Shown: in pieces, positions 41,996-50,948 of the stretch
How the letters are laid out: every line of letters starts with the position of its first letter
Position numbering within the stretch: position 1 is the stretch's first letter
Assembly: GCA_017432615.1 (NCBI GenBank)
Contig: JAFRIV010000032.1
Coordinates: 1 to 57,120, forward strand
Source: Oscillospiraceae bacterium
GTDB taxonomy: Bacteria > Bacillota > Clostridia > Oscillospirales > Oscillospiraceae
Length of the DNA: 57,120 nucleotides
Direction: 5' to 3'
Made by a program: the position numbers and the translations under genes
Notes under the pieces: model-generated
What the model saw: only the letters and a program-made list of their open reading frames with translations
Databases searched by the model: none
Told to the model about the DNA's origin: nothing

Positions 41996-42037
41996 GGTCT
42001 TTCAAGGGCTTTGGATAACATATTTTTGCAATTTCCC

Positions 42038-42066
42038 TTGCCCGCAGCGAGTGTCAATGTTATAAT
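42038..42066 (+). promoter_or_regulatory. Promoter of the GDP-fucose operon
   Basis: TTGCCC, 17-base spacer, TATAAT. The first coding start is about 230 bases downstream. Confidence 0.65.
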
Positions 42067-42304
42067 CTGGACAGTATTTTTACCGATATTCATTCAGCTC
42101 ACGGCTGACGGCACCGGAAAAACCGTATGCGCCGAACCGACAGAAGCTGCGGCAATCGAAACTGCCTTGTACGCCGGATGCTCGCCTGCGGGGATCTTGC
42201 TCTTAGCCGCGGAAGACCGAACGTGGGTTTTTGAATGTTTTGCGGTCAGACCCTTTATCCCAGTTGAATGCAGCGTAGGAAGAAGGCAATGGAGGAATCA
42301 GAAA
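42067..42304 (+). promoter_or_regulatory. Long untranslated leader of the GDP-fucose operon
   Basis: About 230 bases lie between the predicted transcript start and the gmd ATG. An in-frame reading through this stretch exists but carries no family signature. Several GC-rich paired segments are visible, for example GACCG (42215-42219) with CGGTC (42243-42247). I see no known riboswitch and no intrinsic terminator. Confidence 0.4.
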
Positions 42305-43393
42305 ATGAAGAAAGCACTGATCACCGGGGTGACCGGACAGGACGGAAGTTACCTGTCGGAATTCCTTTTGGAAAAGGGATACGACGTACATGGGATCATA
42401 CGCAGAAGCAGTGTGGATTTTCGGGAACGGATCGCACACCTGGAAGGGCATGCAAACTTCCATCTGCACTACGGCGATCTGTCGGATTCCATGTCTCTTG
42501 TAAAGGTGATCGGCAAAGTCCGGCCGGACGAAATTTATAACCTGGCGGCACAAAGCCATGTACAGGTCAGCTTTGACGTGCCGGAGTTTACGGCAAACGT
42601 GGACGCAACGGGGGTGCTGCGGGTGCTGGAGGCAGTGCGTATCTGCGGCCTGGCGGACACCTGCAGGATCTATCAGGCTTCCACCTCCGAACTTTACGGG
42701 AAGGTGGAAGAGGTGCCGCAGAACGAAAAAACACCGTTTCATCCGTATTCCCCCTATGCCGTTGCCAAACTTTACGGGTTCTGGATCACGAAGGAATACC
42801 GGGAGGCATATCATATGTTTTGCTGTTCGGGTATCCTGTTCAACCATGAATCGGAACGCCGGGGAGAGACGTTTGTTACACGGAAGATCACCCTGGCGGC
42901 TGCCCGCATTGCGCAGGGAAAGCAGGATAAGCTGTATCTCGGCAATCTGTCCGCTCTGCGTGACTGGGGGTATGCCAGGGACTATGTAGAGTGCATGTGG
43001 CTGATCCTTCAAAATGAAAAACCGGAGGATTATGTGATTGCCACCGGCGTTCAGCACAGCGTGCGGGAATTTGCCACCCTCGCCTTTCATCATGCGGGGA
43101 TCGAACTGGAATGGGTCGGAGAAGGCATGGAGGAAAAGGGCGTGGACAAAGCTACCGGCCGTGTGTTGGTGGAAGTTTCCCCCGATTTCTACAGGCCTAC
43201 GGATGTGGTGAACCTGTGGGGCGATCCCTCCAAAGCAAAGAAGGAACTGGGATGGAATCCCACCAAAACCAGTTTTGAAGAGCTGGTGGAGCTGATGGTG
43301 AAGCATGATATGGAGAAAGTGGCCGTTGAGCGGGCTGAAGAGCATATCAAAACCAATTTGGCCGAATATCTGGAGAAAGGCGTGGTGAAGTGA
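42305..43393 (+). CDS. gmd: GDP-mannose 4,6-dehydratase
   Basis: Converts GDP-D-mannose to GDP-4-keto-6-deoxymannose. The 362-residue extended short-chain dehydrogenase has the NADP fold [20 protein letters not shown] at the N-terminus, [11 protein letters not shown] near residue 58, [13 protein letters not shown] near 78, the catalytic Ser/Thr-Tyr-Lys set (STSELYGK near 124 and [11 protein letters not shown] near 150), and [12 protein letters not shown] near 220. I start at 42305, behind GGAGGAATC; an in-frame extension upstream is untranslated leader. It is first in a run of five genes making GDP-L-fucose. Its product is used by fcl, whose start overlaps its stop. Confidence 0.95.
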   Translation: MKKALITGVTGQDGSYLSEFLLEKGYDVHGIIRRSSVDFRERIAHLEGHANFHLHYGDLSDSMSLVKVIGKVRPDEIYNLAAQSHVQVSFDVPEFTANVDATGVLRVLEAVRICGLADTCRIYQASTSELYGKVEEVPQNEKTPFHPYSPYAVAKLYGFWITKEYREAYHMFCCSGILFNHESERRGETFVTRKITLAAARIAQGKQDKLYLGNLSALRDWGYARDYVECMWLILQNEKPEDYVIATGVQHSVREFATLAFHHAGIELEWVGEGMEEKGVDKATGRVLVEVSPDFYRPTDVVNLWGDPSKAKKELGWNPTKTSFEELVELMVKHDMEKVAVERAEEHIKTNLAEYLEKGVVK

Positions 43394-44340
43394 TCATGAT
43401 GGAGAAAAATGCAAAAATCTATGTTGCCGGGCACAGGGGTATGGTAGGCTCGGCCATAGTGCGGGAATTGAACCGCCAGGGGTATGAGAACCTCCTTACG
43501 AGGACGCACAGGGAACTGGATCTGGGCAGGCAGGATCAGGTGGAAGCCTTTTTTGCCGAGGAAAAGCCGGAATATGTATTTCTGGCGGCGGCGAAAGTCG
43601 GAGGGATCGTAGCCAATCAGAATGCCCTGGCGGACTTTATGTATGATAACATGATGCTGGAGATGAATGTGATCCATGCAGCCTGGAAAAACGGCTGCAG
43701 GAAACTGGAGTTTCTGGGATCCTCCTGTATTTATCCCCGCCTGGCTCCGCAGCCGATGACGGAGAGCTGCCTGCTGACGGGCGAGTTGGAGAAGACAAAT
43801 GAGGCCTACGCTCTGGCGAAGATCAGCGGGCTGAAATACTGCGAATTTTTAAACCGCCAGTACGGCACCGATTATATCTCTGTCATGCCGACGAATCTGT
43901 ACGGCCCGAATGACAATTACCATCCTATGCACAGCCATGTGCTGCCGGCGCTGATCCGTCGTTTCCACGAGGCGAAGGTGGAGGGAAAGGATTCCGTGAC
44001 CTGCTGGGGCGACGGCAGCCCTCTCAGAGAATTCCTGTATGTGGACGATCTGGCCAATCTCTGCGTGTTTCTGATGAATCACTACAGCGGAAATGAGACG
44101 GTAAACGCCGGAACGGGAAAGGAACTGACAATCAAACAACTGACTGAGCTGGTGGCAAAGGTGGTCGGTTATACAGGGAAGATCGAATGGGATACCACCA
44201 AGCCGAACGGAACACCGCGAAAACTGCTGGACGTAAGCAAGGCAACGGCGCTCGGCTGGACCTATAAGACTGAACTGGAAGACGGTATCCGGCTTTCGTA
44301 TCACGACTTTCTGACCAATCCTGTGAGGGCTGAGAGATGA
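43390..44340 (+). CDS. fcl: GDP-L-fucose synthase
   Basis: Epimerises and reduces GDP-4-keto-6-deoxymannose to GDP-L-fucose with NADPH. The 316-residue protein has [16 protein letters not shown] near residue 10, [13 protein letters not shown] near 68, [13 protein letters not shown] near 112 and the catalytic Tyr-Lys in [14 protein letters not shown] near 138. The GTG at 43390 overlaps the gmd stop by 4 bases and has GGAGAAAGG at good distance; two ATG codons at 43396 and 43399 are alternatives. The downstream manC start overlaps its stop. Confidence 0.94.
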   Translation: MIMMEKNAKIYVAGHRGMVGSAIVRELNRQGYENLLTRTHRELDLGRQDQVEAFFAEEKPEYVFLAAAKVGGIVANQNALADFMYDNMMLEMNVIHAAWKNGCRKLEFLGSSCIYPRLAPQPMTESCLLTGELEKTNEAYALAKISGLKYCEFLNRQYGTDYISVMPTNLYGPNDNYHPMHSHVLPALIRRFHEAKVEGKDSVTCWGDGSPLREFLYVDDLANLCVFLMNHYSGNETVNAGTGKELTIKQLTELVAKVVGYTGKIEWDTTKPNGTPRKLLDVSKATALGWTYKTELEDGIRLSYHDFLTNPVRAER

Positions 44341-45695
44341 ATATTCTGCTTCTGTCCGGCGGTTCCGGGAAACGCCTGTGGCCGCTGTCTAATGAGGTTC
44401 GATCCAAACAGTTTATCAAGATCTTCAAAAAGCCGGAACATCTCATTCCGGCGGGCAGCGAGGATGCGGATGCCTACGAGTCCATGGTGCAGCGGGTCTA
44501 TCGTCAGATCAGAACAGTGGATGCGGACGCTGTCGTGACCATCGCCACTTCAAAATCTCAGGTTTCTGCGATCCATAACCAGCTGGGTATGGATGTAGGC
44601 ATCAGTGTTGAACCCTGCCGCAGGGACACTTTCCCGGCCATAGCCCTGGCAACGGCGTATCTCCATGATGTGCAGAAGATCAGCCCGGAGGAGGCTGTGG
44701 TCGTCTGTCCGGTGGATCCGTATGTCGAAGAGGATTATTTTGTCGCCCTTCGCAGACTCTGGGAACTGGCCCAGGCAGGAACGGCAAACCTTGTCCTCAT
44801 GGGCATCGACCCGACGTATCCCTGCGAAAAATACGGATATATCATTCCTGCCGACAAAGAACCTGTCAGCAGGGTGTCTTCGTTCAAGGAAAAACCGGAT
44901 GTACTGACAGCCCGAAAGTATATCGATGCCGGCGGGCTTTGGAATGGCGGGGTGTTTGCCTACAAGCTGGGGTATGTGCTGAGACGTGCCCATGAAATGA
45001 TCGACTTTACCGACTATGAAGACCTCTATCGGAAGTATGATACGCTCAATAAGATCAGCTTTGACTATGCGGTCGTAGAGCATGAAAAGGACATCGCCGT
45101 GCTTCGCTTTGCCGGGCAATGGAAGGATCTCGGTACCTGGAACACCCTGACGGAGGCTATGGAAGAAACAACCGTCGGGGATGCCCGTATGAATGAGACC
45201 TGTACCAACGTGCATGTGATCAATGAACTGGATGTTCCGATCCTGGTCATGGGCGGGAAGGATCTGGTCATTTCGGCAAGCACAGACGGGATCCTGGTCA
45301 GCGACAAGGAACAGAGCAGCTATATCAAGCCCTTTGTGGATGCTATCGACCGACAGATCATGTTTGCCGAGAAAAGCTGGGGCAGCTATAAAGTGCTGGA
45401 TGTGGAAGAAGGCTCCATGACGGTAAAAGTAACACTGAATCCGGGGCATCGGATGAATTATCATTCTCACGAACATCGGGATGAGGTGTGGACGGTGATC
45501 AGCGGTGAAGGCCGCACGATCGTTGACGGGATGGAGCAGCCGGTAAAACCCGGAGATGTAATTACAATGGCCTCCGGCTGTCGGCATACGGTACTTGCCG
45601 GAGAGAAAGGCCTGCAGCTGATCGAAGTGCAGCTTGGCACAGGGATCAGTGTAACCGACAAGAAAAAATACGAAATGCCCTACGAAGCAAGATGA
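44337..45695 (+). CDS. manC: Mannose-1-phosphate guanylyltransferase
   Basis: Makes GDP-mannose from mannose-1-phosphate and GTP. The 452 residues comprise the nucleotidyltransferase domain with ILLLSGGSGKRLWPLSNEVR at the start, FIKIFKK, and VCPVDPYVEEDYF and FKEKPDVLTARKYI further on. A C-terminal cupin (about 355-450) has NPGHRMNYHSHEHRDEVWTV, the type II phosphomannose isomerase-like domain of bifunctional enzymes. A separate type I isomerase gene follows, so the cupin may be redundant or structural. ATGA overlaps with fcl and with manA show tight coupling. Confidence 0.93.
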   Translation: MNILLLSGGSGKRLWPLSNEVRSKQFIKIFKKPEHLIPAGSEDADAYESMVQRVYRQIRTVDADAVVTIATSKSQVSAIHNQLGMDVGISVEPCRRDTFPAIALATAYLHDVQKISPEEAVVVCPVDPYVEEDYFVALRRLWELAQAGTANLVLMGIDPTYPCEKYGYIIPADKEPVSRVSSFKEKPDVLTARKYIDAGGLWNGGVFAYKLGYVLRRAHEMIDFTDYEDLYRKYDTLNKISFDYAVVEHEKDIAVLRFAGQWKDLGTWNTLTEAMEETTVGDARMNETCTNVHVINELDVPILVMGGKDLVISASTDGILVSDKEQSSYIKPFVDAIDRQIMFAEKSWGSYKVLDVEEGSMTVKVTLNPGHRMNYHSHEHRDEVWTVISGEGRTIVDGMEQPVKPGDVITMASGCRHTVLAGEKGLQLIEVQLGTGISVTDKKKYEMPYEAR

Positions 45696-46666
45696 ATAAA
45701 CCTTTTTTGCTGAAAAGTGCTGCCAAGAATTACCTCTGGGGAGGGTCAAGGCTGAATGATGAGTTCAACCTCGCTGTTCCTGTGTATCCTCTTGCAGAAG
45801 CATGGATGTGTTCCACGCATCCGGACGGCGTGTCGCGGCTTCTGACCGGCGAGACCCTGGCGGAAGTGCTCGCCCGGCACCCGGAGTTTCTGGGAACACA
45901 TGCCCTTCAGCTTACCGGAGGGAAGGCGGAACTCCCCGTGCTTGTTAAGCTGATCGATGCAAAAAAGGACCTGAGTGTACAGGTCCATCCGGATGATGCC
46001 TATGCCGCACGCGTGGAGAGAGAACGGGGCAAAACAGAGATGTGGTACGTCCTTTCAGCGCACAAAGAGGCAAAACTGATTTACGGATTTCGGGAGGATA
46101 TGGATGCCCGAAAGGTCAGAAATGCGGTGGCGGACGGGAGCATAGGCTGTTATCTGAATTATGTCCCGGTCCGGAAAGACGATGTCTTTCTGATCGAACC
46201 GGGAACGGTCCATGCAATCGGAGAAGGATGCCTGATCGCCGAAATCCAGGAGAGCAGCAACATTACCTATCGCCTGTATGACTATGACCGGACGGACTCA
46301 TTCGGCAAAAGAAGACCGCTGCATCTGGAAAAGGCGCTGGAAGTGGCAAACCTGACGTCTTCTGCGGCGCCCCGCCAGCCTATGAGGGTGTTGAACTATC
46401 GCAACGGCTCTGCCTCGGAACTGCTGGCGCAGTGTAAATATTTTCAGGTGAAAAGGCTGCTGCTGAACACGGAAAACCGGAAGCTGGCTGCGTTTCAGAC
46501 GGGAGCAAACAGTTTTCATGCGTTGCTGTGTGTGGAAGGCTGCGGCCTGCTTTACGGTGAGGAAGTTACCATTCCCTTTTTTAAAGGAGACTGTATCTTT
46601 GTCCCTTCCTGCAGTATCCCGCTGATGCTTCACGGAAGAGCGCAGGTCCTCAATATCAGTTGCTGA
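45692..46666 (+). CDS. manA: Mannose-6-phosphate isomerase, type I
   Basis: Interconverts fructose-6-phosphate and mannose-6-phosphate, feeding the GDP-mannose route. The 324-residue zinc cupin has the ligands in VQVHPDDAYA near residue 97, EMWYVL near 115 and EPGTVHAIGEGCLIAEIQES near 172. The start AKNYLWGGSRLNDEF is typical of the Bacillota ManA group. Its ATG overlaps the manC stop by 4 bases. The phosphohexomutase gene begins 41 bases after its stop. Confidence 0.94.
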   Translation: MNKPFLLKSAAKNYLWGGSRLNDEFNLAVPVYPLAEAWMCSTHPDGVSRLLTGETLAEVLARHPEFLGTHALQLTGGKAELPVLVKLIDAKKDLSVQVHPDDAYAARVERERGKTEMWYVLSAHKEAKLIYGFREDMDARKVRNAVADGSIGCYLNYVPVRKDDVFLIEPGTVHAIGEGCLIAEIQESSNITYRLYDYDRTDSFGKRRPLHLEKALEVANLTSSAAPRQPMRVLNYRNGSASELLAQCKYFQVKRLLLNTENRKLAAFQTGANSFHALLCVEGCGLLYGEEVTIPFFKGDCIFVPSCSIPLMLHGRAQVLNISC

Positions 46667-46707
46667 AATACTGGACGATCCCATGGCCGGGAAAAGGAGA
46701 ACAGGAT

Positions 46708-48372
46708 ATGGATTACAGAGCAGAATATGAAAGATGGCTGAAAAACACCAGCGGAGACGTGCTGGAAGAACTGCAGCAGATGGATGATAAAGCAGCGGAA
46801 GATGCTTTTTATCGGGATCTCGCTTTTGGAACAGGCGGACTTCGCGGCACGCTGGGCGCGGGCACGAACCGGATGAATGACTATGTGGTTGCGAAAGCAA
46901 GCCAGGGGCTTGCCGATTTTCTCGGCAGCGGTGCAAGTGTTGTCATCGGTTATGACAGCCGGATCCGGAGCAACACGTTTGCCAAGGTCGCTGCGGGGGT
47001 TTTTGCAGCGAACGGGATCACTGTACATATCTGGCGGGAACTGCTGCCGGTTCCGACGGTGAGTTTCGCCGTGCGGGCATTAAAGGCATCTGCCGGAGTA
47101 ATGATCACCGCCTCTCATAACCCGGCTAAATATAACGGCTACAAGGTCTACGGGCCTGACGGGTGTCAGATCACGACGGAGGCTGCAGCTGCGATTCTGC
47201 AGAAGATCAACGCGCTGGATCTTTTTGCAGATGTGAAAGCGGTGGCTTTTGAGGCCGGTATTGCGGATGGAAGGATCCGCTATATCCATCCGGAGGTGCT
47301 GGATGCCTTTCTGGCCGAAGTCAAAGCGCAGAGTGTGCTGTTTGGAGATGAGATCGACCGGGATGTTGCCATCGTTTACAGCCCTCTTAACGGTACCGGG
47401 CTGAAGCCTGTAACGCGCTCTCTGGCGGAAAGCGGATTCACCAATATCACAGTAGTGGAAGAGCAGAGGGATCCGGACGGAAACTTCCCGACCTGCCCGT
47501 ACCCGAACCCGGAGATCCGGGAAGCGATGGAGCTGGGGCTCAGAGACTGCGAGAAGACGGGCGCCGATCTCCTTCTGGCGACAGACCCGGACTGTGATCG
47601 CTGCGGAATCGCAGTGAAAAGTGCAGACGGCTATCAGCTGCTGAGCGGGAATGAGGTGGGGCTGCTCCTTCTGGATTATATCTGCAGCCAGCGGACAAAG
47701 CACCATCAGATGCCTGCCCGTCCCGTGTTTGTCAAGACCATTGTAACGATGGATCTGGCGGAGAAGATTGCGGCACATTACGGCGTGGAGACGGTGAATG
47801 TGCTGACGGGCTTCAAATTCATCGGGGAAGTGATCGGACGGTTGGAAAAGGAAGGGAGAGCGCAGGATTATATCTGCGGCTTTGAGGAATCCTACGGGTA
47901 CCTGACAGGAACTTACGTACGGGATAAGGACGCCGTGAATGCCGCTTTCATGATCTGCGAGATGTTTGCTTTCTACAAAACACGCGGGATCAGCCTGCCG
48001 GAGAAACTGGAAGAACTGTATCGCCTTTACGGTTACTGCCGAAATACTCTGCATTCCTATGAGTTTCCCGGGAGCAGCGGTATGGAAAAAATGAAAGCGA
48101 TCATGAAAGTGTTCCACGTCGGGCTGGATACCGTCGGGGGAGAGAAAATCATCCGAACGGAGGACTATCTCCCCGGCCTGAACGGCCTGCCTGCCTCCGA
48201 TGTGCTGAAATTCTTCTTCCGCGGAGAGAAAGAAAACGGATCTGTGGTCATCCGTCCTTCCGGAACCGAGCCGAAGCTGAAAACCTATATCAGTGTGACT
48301 GCGGCAGACAGAGCCTCCGCAGAGAAGGTGGAAGCCGCCATCCGGGCAGACCTGGAGAAAAAACTGAGCTGA
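46708..48372 (+). CDS. Phosphohexomutase (phosphomannomutase/phosphoglucomutase)
   Basis: Interconverts hexose-6- and hexose-1-phosphates, here providing mannose-1-phosphate to ManC. The 554-residue alpha-D-phosphohexomutase has the phosphoserine loop TASHNPAKYNGYKVYGPDG near residue 134, the Mg site DPDCDRCG near 294, the sugar loop GFEESYGYLTG near 392 and the phosphate site RPSGTEPKLK near 515. FGTGGLRGTLGAGTNRMN near 40 marks the PgcA/PGM2-like subgroup, which can act on both glucose and mannose phosphates. I start at 46708, behind AAAAGGAGAAC; an upstream in-frame Met lies in the manA end. It is last in the operon and followed by a hairpin. Confidence 0.93.
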   Translation: MDYRAEYERWLKNTSGDVLEELQQMDDKAAEDAFYRDLAFGTGGLRGTLGAGTNRMNDYVVAKASQGLADFLGSGASVVIGYDSRIRSNTFAKVAAGVFAANGITVHIWRELLPVPTVSFAVRALKASAGVMITASHNPAKYNGYKVYGPDGCQITTEAAAAILQKINALDLFADVKAVAFEAGIADGRIRYIHPEVLDAFLAEVKAQSVLFGDEIDRDVAIVYSPLNGTGLKPVTRSLAESGFTNITVVEEQRDPDGNFPTCPYPNPEIREAMELGLRDCEKTGADLLLATDPDCDRCGIAVKSADGYQLLSGNEVGLLLLDYICSQRTKHHQMPARPVFVKTIVTMDLAEKIAAHYGVETVNVLTGFKFIGEVIGRLEKEGRAQDYICGFEESYGYLTGTYVRDKDAVNAAFMICEMFAFYKTRGISLPEKLEELYRLYGYCRNTLHSYEFPGSSGMEKMKAIMKVFHVGLDTVGGEKIIRTEDYLPGLNGLPASDVLKFFFRGEKENGSVVIRPSGTEPKLKTYISVTAADRASAEKVEAAIRADLEKKLS

Positions 48373-48383
48373 TCAAACAGAAG

Positions 48384-48420
48384 ATGCCGCAGGAGAGGCG
48401 GGTGCCTTTCTCTGCGGCAT
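48384..48420. terminator. Convergent terminator after the GDP-fucose operon
   Basis: ATGCCGCAGGAGAGGC and GCCTTTCTCTGCGGCAT form a long stem with one mismatch, followed by TTTAT on plus, between the phosphohexomutase and the convergent rnz gene. Confidence 0.7.
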
Positions 48421-48447
48421 TTATGGTGATGCGCATCAGACGCTGAT

Positions 48448-49371
48448 TTAAAAACACAGATCGATCTTCATCCCGTCTTTTCCGCAGACGGCATCCGGAT
48501 ATATGGCGGAGGCATAGGGAAGTGCCGATTCCGGTTCCTGCAGGATCTGGGAAAAATGCATCATCCAGAGCCGTTTAACATGGGCGTCCTTTGCCATCTG
48601 TGCGCTCTGGGCAAAAGTGCAGTGTCCGTACTGCGCGGCCTGGGGAGCATAGACATCCTCTCCGTAGGTGGCTTCGCAGAGAAACAGATCGGCATCGGCT
48701 GCAGCGTCTATCAGCGCTTTACAGGGAGCAGTATCTCCGGAAAAGACGACGCGAAGACCGGGGCGATCGTCTCCAAGAACCATATGCGGGGTGACGGTCG
48801 AACCGTCCGCCAGTGTTACACTGCAGCCGCGCTGCAGCATCCCCCACTGATTTTGGGGGACCTTCAGATGCCGAGCGGCATCCGTATTGAACTTGCCGGG
48901 ACGGCGCAGCGTAAAACAGTATCCCTGACTGGGGACTCTGTGGCAGGTCGGAACAGGAGTGAGAGAAGCATCGGGGCTCCACTGCGGAAGAAACGAGTGC
49001 AGGGAGAGTCCTTCTCCGGGCAGAAGGATCGGCTGCACGGAAAAAGGAAGTGCGCCGGCCAGTGTGAGGATCGGCTGCAGAGCATCCTCCAGCCCCTCCG
49101 GACCGGTGAGAAAAAGAGGATCCGTCCGCCCGAGACACCCGAGCGTCTGCAAAAGACCGGGCAGGCCGAACAGATGGTCTCCGTGATAATGCGTGAGGGC
49201 AATCAGATCCGTTTTCATCAGGCTGGAGTGTGCCTTGCGTGCGCTGCACTGGGTGCCTTCTCCGCAGTCGAAAAGGATGGATCGCCCGCCAAAAGCGAGA
49301 TGTGCACTGGTCAATGCCCTTTCCGGCAAGGGCATTGTTGCAGCGGTGCCCAGCAGTGTGATGGTAATCAG
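48448..49371 (-). CDS. rnz: Ribonuclease Z, apparent CTG start
   Basis: Endonuclease that removes 3' trailers from tRNA precursors. The zinc-binding motif LTHYHGDHLFGLPGLL lies near residue 60, FDCGEGTQ near 35, and FSGDTAPC, CEATYGED and MHFSQ follow as in the RNase Z family. The first ATG (49335) would cut off the beta-strand that opens every RNase Z. The frame continues upstream as ITITLLGTAAT directly before MPLPERALT, exactly the family N-terminus. There, AAAGGAGG lies 7 bases before a CTG at 49371, with an ATT next to it and no ATG, GTG or TTG. I therefore place initiation at the CTG, giving 307 residues. Confidence 0.88.
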   Translation of the reverse strand: MITITLLGTAATMPLPERALTSAHLAFGGRSILFDCGEGTQCSARKAHSSLMKTDLIALTHYHGDHLFGLPGLLQTLGCLGRTDPLFLTGPEGLEDALQPILTLAGALPFSVQPILLPGEGLSLHSFLPQWSPDASLTPVPTCHRVPSQGYCFTLRRPGKFNTDAARHLKVPQNQWGMLQRGCSVTLADGSTVTPHMVLGDDRPGLRVVFSGDTAPCKALIDAAADADLFLCEATYGEDVYAPQAAQYGHCTFAQSAQMAKDAHVKRLWMMHFSQILQEPESALPYASAIYPDAVCGKDGMKIDLCF

Positions 49372-49403
49372 GGCGAACCCTCCTTTCTTACAAACAAAAA
49401 TAT

Positions 49404-49432
49404 ATTTTATCGGACTTCAACTTCCGGGTCAA
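49404..49432 (-). promoter_or_regulatory. Promoter of rnz
   Basis: Minus strand TTGACC (49432-49427), 17-base spacer, TAAAAT (49409-49404). Transcription would begin about 25 bases before the proposed CTG start. Confidence 0.7.
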
Positions 49433-49463
49433 CCGGAAAACGGCGGGAATTTACAAATCTTTA

Positions 49464-49492
49464 TTGAAATGCATGCTCTGCAGTGATATGAT
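49464..49492 (+). promoter_or_regulatory. Promoter of plsY-amidase
   Basis: TTGAAA, 17-base spacer, TATGAT, divergent from the rnz promoter. Confidence 0.6.
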
Positions 49493-49525
49493 ACACAAAC
49501 TGATTCTTGAATGTCGAGGCAGCTT

Positions 49526-50128
49526 ATGAAAATCGTATTATGCTGTGTGATAGCTTATGTGCTCGGATCTGTCAGTTTCTCCATTGTTCTGAGCAGAGGG
49601 TTTTTCGGCGGAGATGTGCGGGAAGGCGGAAGCGGGAACGCGGGAGCCACCAATATGGGACGCCGTTACGGGAAACTGGCAGGTTTTCTCACATTGGGGA
49701 TGGACGTTCTCAAAACTGCTGCCGCCATGCTCATCGGCCGGGCATTGGCAGGGGACTGGGGGGTAGTAACAGCCGGCTTCTGCTGCCAGCTGGGTCACTG
49801 CTTCCCGGCATACTACCATTTTAAAGGCGGAAAAGGCGTTGCTGTCGGGCTGGCTCTGGCGTTTGCCGTCGGCTGGCAGGTAGGGGTATGCGTACTGGTG
49901 GTTTTTGTTATAACAGTGATGCTTACCAGAAGAGTATCTCTTGCCTCACTTCTGGCAACTGTTTCGGCAATTCCTGCCGTGTGGATCGTAAACCCGGACA
50001 GACGTTACTGCTGGATGGTGGTGGCTGCAGCATCTCTAATCGTGTTGCGTCACAGCGCCAATATTGAAAGACTCACCAAGGGGAAGGAAGAAGAATTCCA
50101 TTTTGCCGATGAAAAGCAGAAGAGGTAG
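49526..50128 (+). CDS. plsY: Glycerol-3-phosphate acyltransferase PlsY
   Basis: Transfers an acyl group from acyl-phosphate to glycerol-3-phosphate, the first step of phospholipid synthesis. The 200-residue membrane protein has the three PlsY motifs: GGSGNAGATNMGRRYGK near residue 36, FKGGKGVAVGLAL near 104, and RHSANIERLTKG near 177. I start at 49526, with GAGG 8 bases upstream; an ATG five codons earlier lacks a site. The acyl-phosphate donor can come from the DegV/DAK2 fatty-acid kinase pair in this window or from PlsX, which is not seen here. The amidase gene begins 3 bases after its stop. Confidence 0.94.
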   Translation: MKIVLCCVIAYVLGSVSFSIVLSRGFFGGDVREGGSGNAGATNMGRRYGKLAGFLTLGMDVLKTAAAMLIGRALAGDWGVVTAGFCCQLGHCFPAYYHFKGGKGVAVGLALAFAVGWQVGVCVLVVFVITVMLTRRVSLASLLATVSAIPAVWIVNPDRRYCWMVVAAASLIVLRHSANIERLTKGKEEEFHFADEKQKR

Positions 50129-50131
50129 AAT

Positions 50132-50944
50132 ATGAAATTTCAGACTGCGCTCTGCCAGATGAGAACGGAACTGGACGATGCTCTCACTATGGACAAAGCA
50201 GAGGATATGGTGCGCAAAGCCGCGCAGAACGGCGCGCAGGTCGTCTGCCTGCCGGAAATGTTTTCCTGTCCGTATGACAATGCGTATTTCGCCGGGGGAA
50301 AAGCCCGGCAGAGAGAAACCGTAGCATCTCTGTCTGCCTGGGCCAGAGCAAACAGGGTGATCCTGATCGGGGGATCGATCCCGGAGGAAGAAAACGGCCG
50401 CCTTTATAACACCTCTTTTATTTTCAACGGATCGGGAGAGATGATTGCACGGCACAGGAAGATCCATCTTTTTGATGTGGATCTGCCCGGTATGCGTTTC
50501 CAGGAGTCGGCATCGTTTTCCGCGGGGGAGGAGATCACGGTATTTGATACGCCCTTCGGCAGATTCGGCGTGGCGATCTGCTTTGATGTACGTTTTCCGG
50601 AACTGTTTCGGGCTATGGCCCGGCGCGGCGCAGAGATGATTTTTCTGCCGGCGCAGTTTAACGGAAAAACCGGGCCTGCCCACTGGGAGATCACCCTGCG
50701 CATGCGTGCGCTGGATAACGAAATCTTTGTTGCAGGGGCATCAGCGGCACGGTACGAAGGCTTTTCCTATGAATGCTGGGGCCATTCTCTGGTTGCGGAT
50801 CCTTATGGAACGGTTATCGCCTCCTGTGATGAAAAGGAGCAGATCCTGACGACGGAGATCGATCTGGATAGGATCCGCCAGGTACGCGCACAGCTGCCAA
50901 CCTTCCTGCACCTGCGCCGGCAGATTTATTCTGTAGCAGAGTGA
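50132..50944 (+). CDS. Carbon-nitrogen hydrolase, omega-amidase (Nit2)-like
   Basis: A 270-residue nitrilase-superfamily enzyme. The Glu-Lys-Cys triad is seen in LPEMFSCPYDNAYF near residue 42, HRKIHLFDVDLPG near 110 and VAICFDVRFPELFR near 150. The GKTGPAHWEITLRMRALDN segment near 177 and LVADPYGTVIA near 217 fit the Nit2/omega-amidase branch, which hydrolyses alpha-ketoglutaramate or similar amides and repairs deaminated glutathione in some organisms. It begins 3 bases after plsY and is convergent with the next gene, 4 bases away. Confidence 0.88.
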   Translation: MKFQTALCQMRTELDDALTMDKAEDMVRKAAQNGAQVVCLPEMFSCPYDNAYFAGGKARQRETVASLSAWARANRVILIGGSIPEEENGRLYNTSFIFNGSGEMIARHRKIHLFDVDLPGMRFQESASFSAGEEITVFDTPFGRFGVAICFDVRFPELFRAMARRGAEMIFLPAQFNGKTGPAHWEITLRMRALDNEIFVAGASAARYEGFSYECWGHSLVADPYGTVIASCDEKEQILTTEIDLDRIRQVRAQLPTFLHLRRQIYSVAE

Positions 50945-50948
50945 TGCC

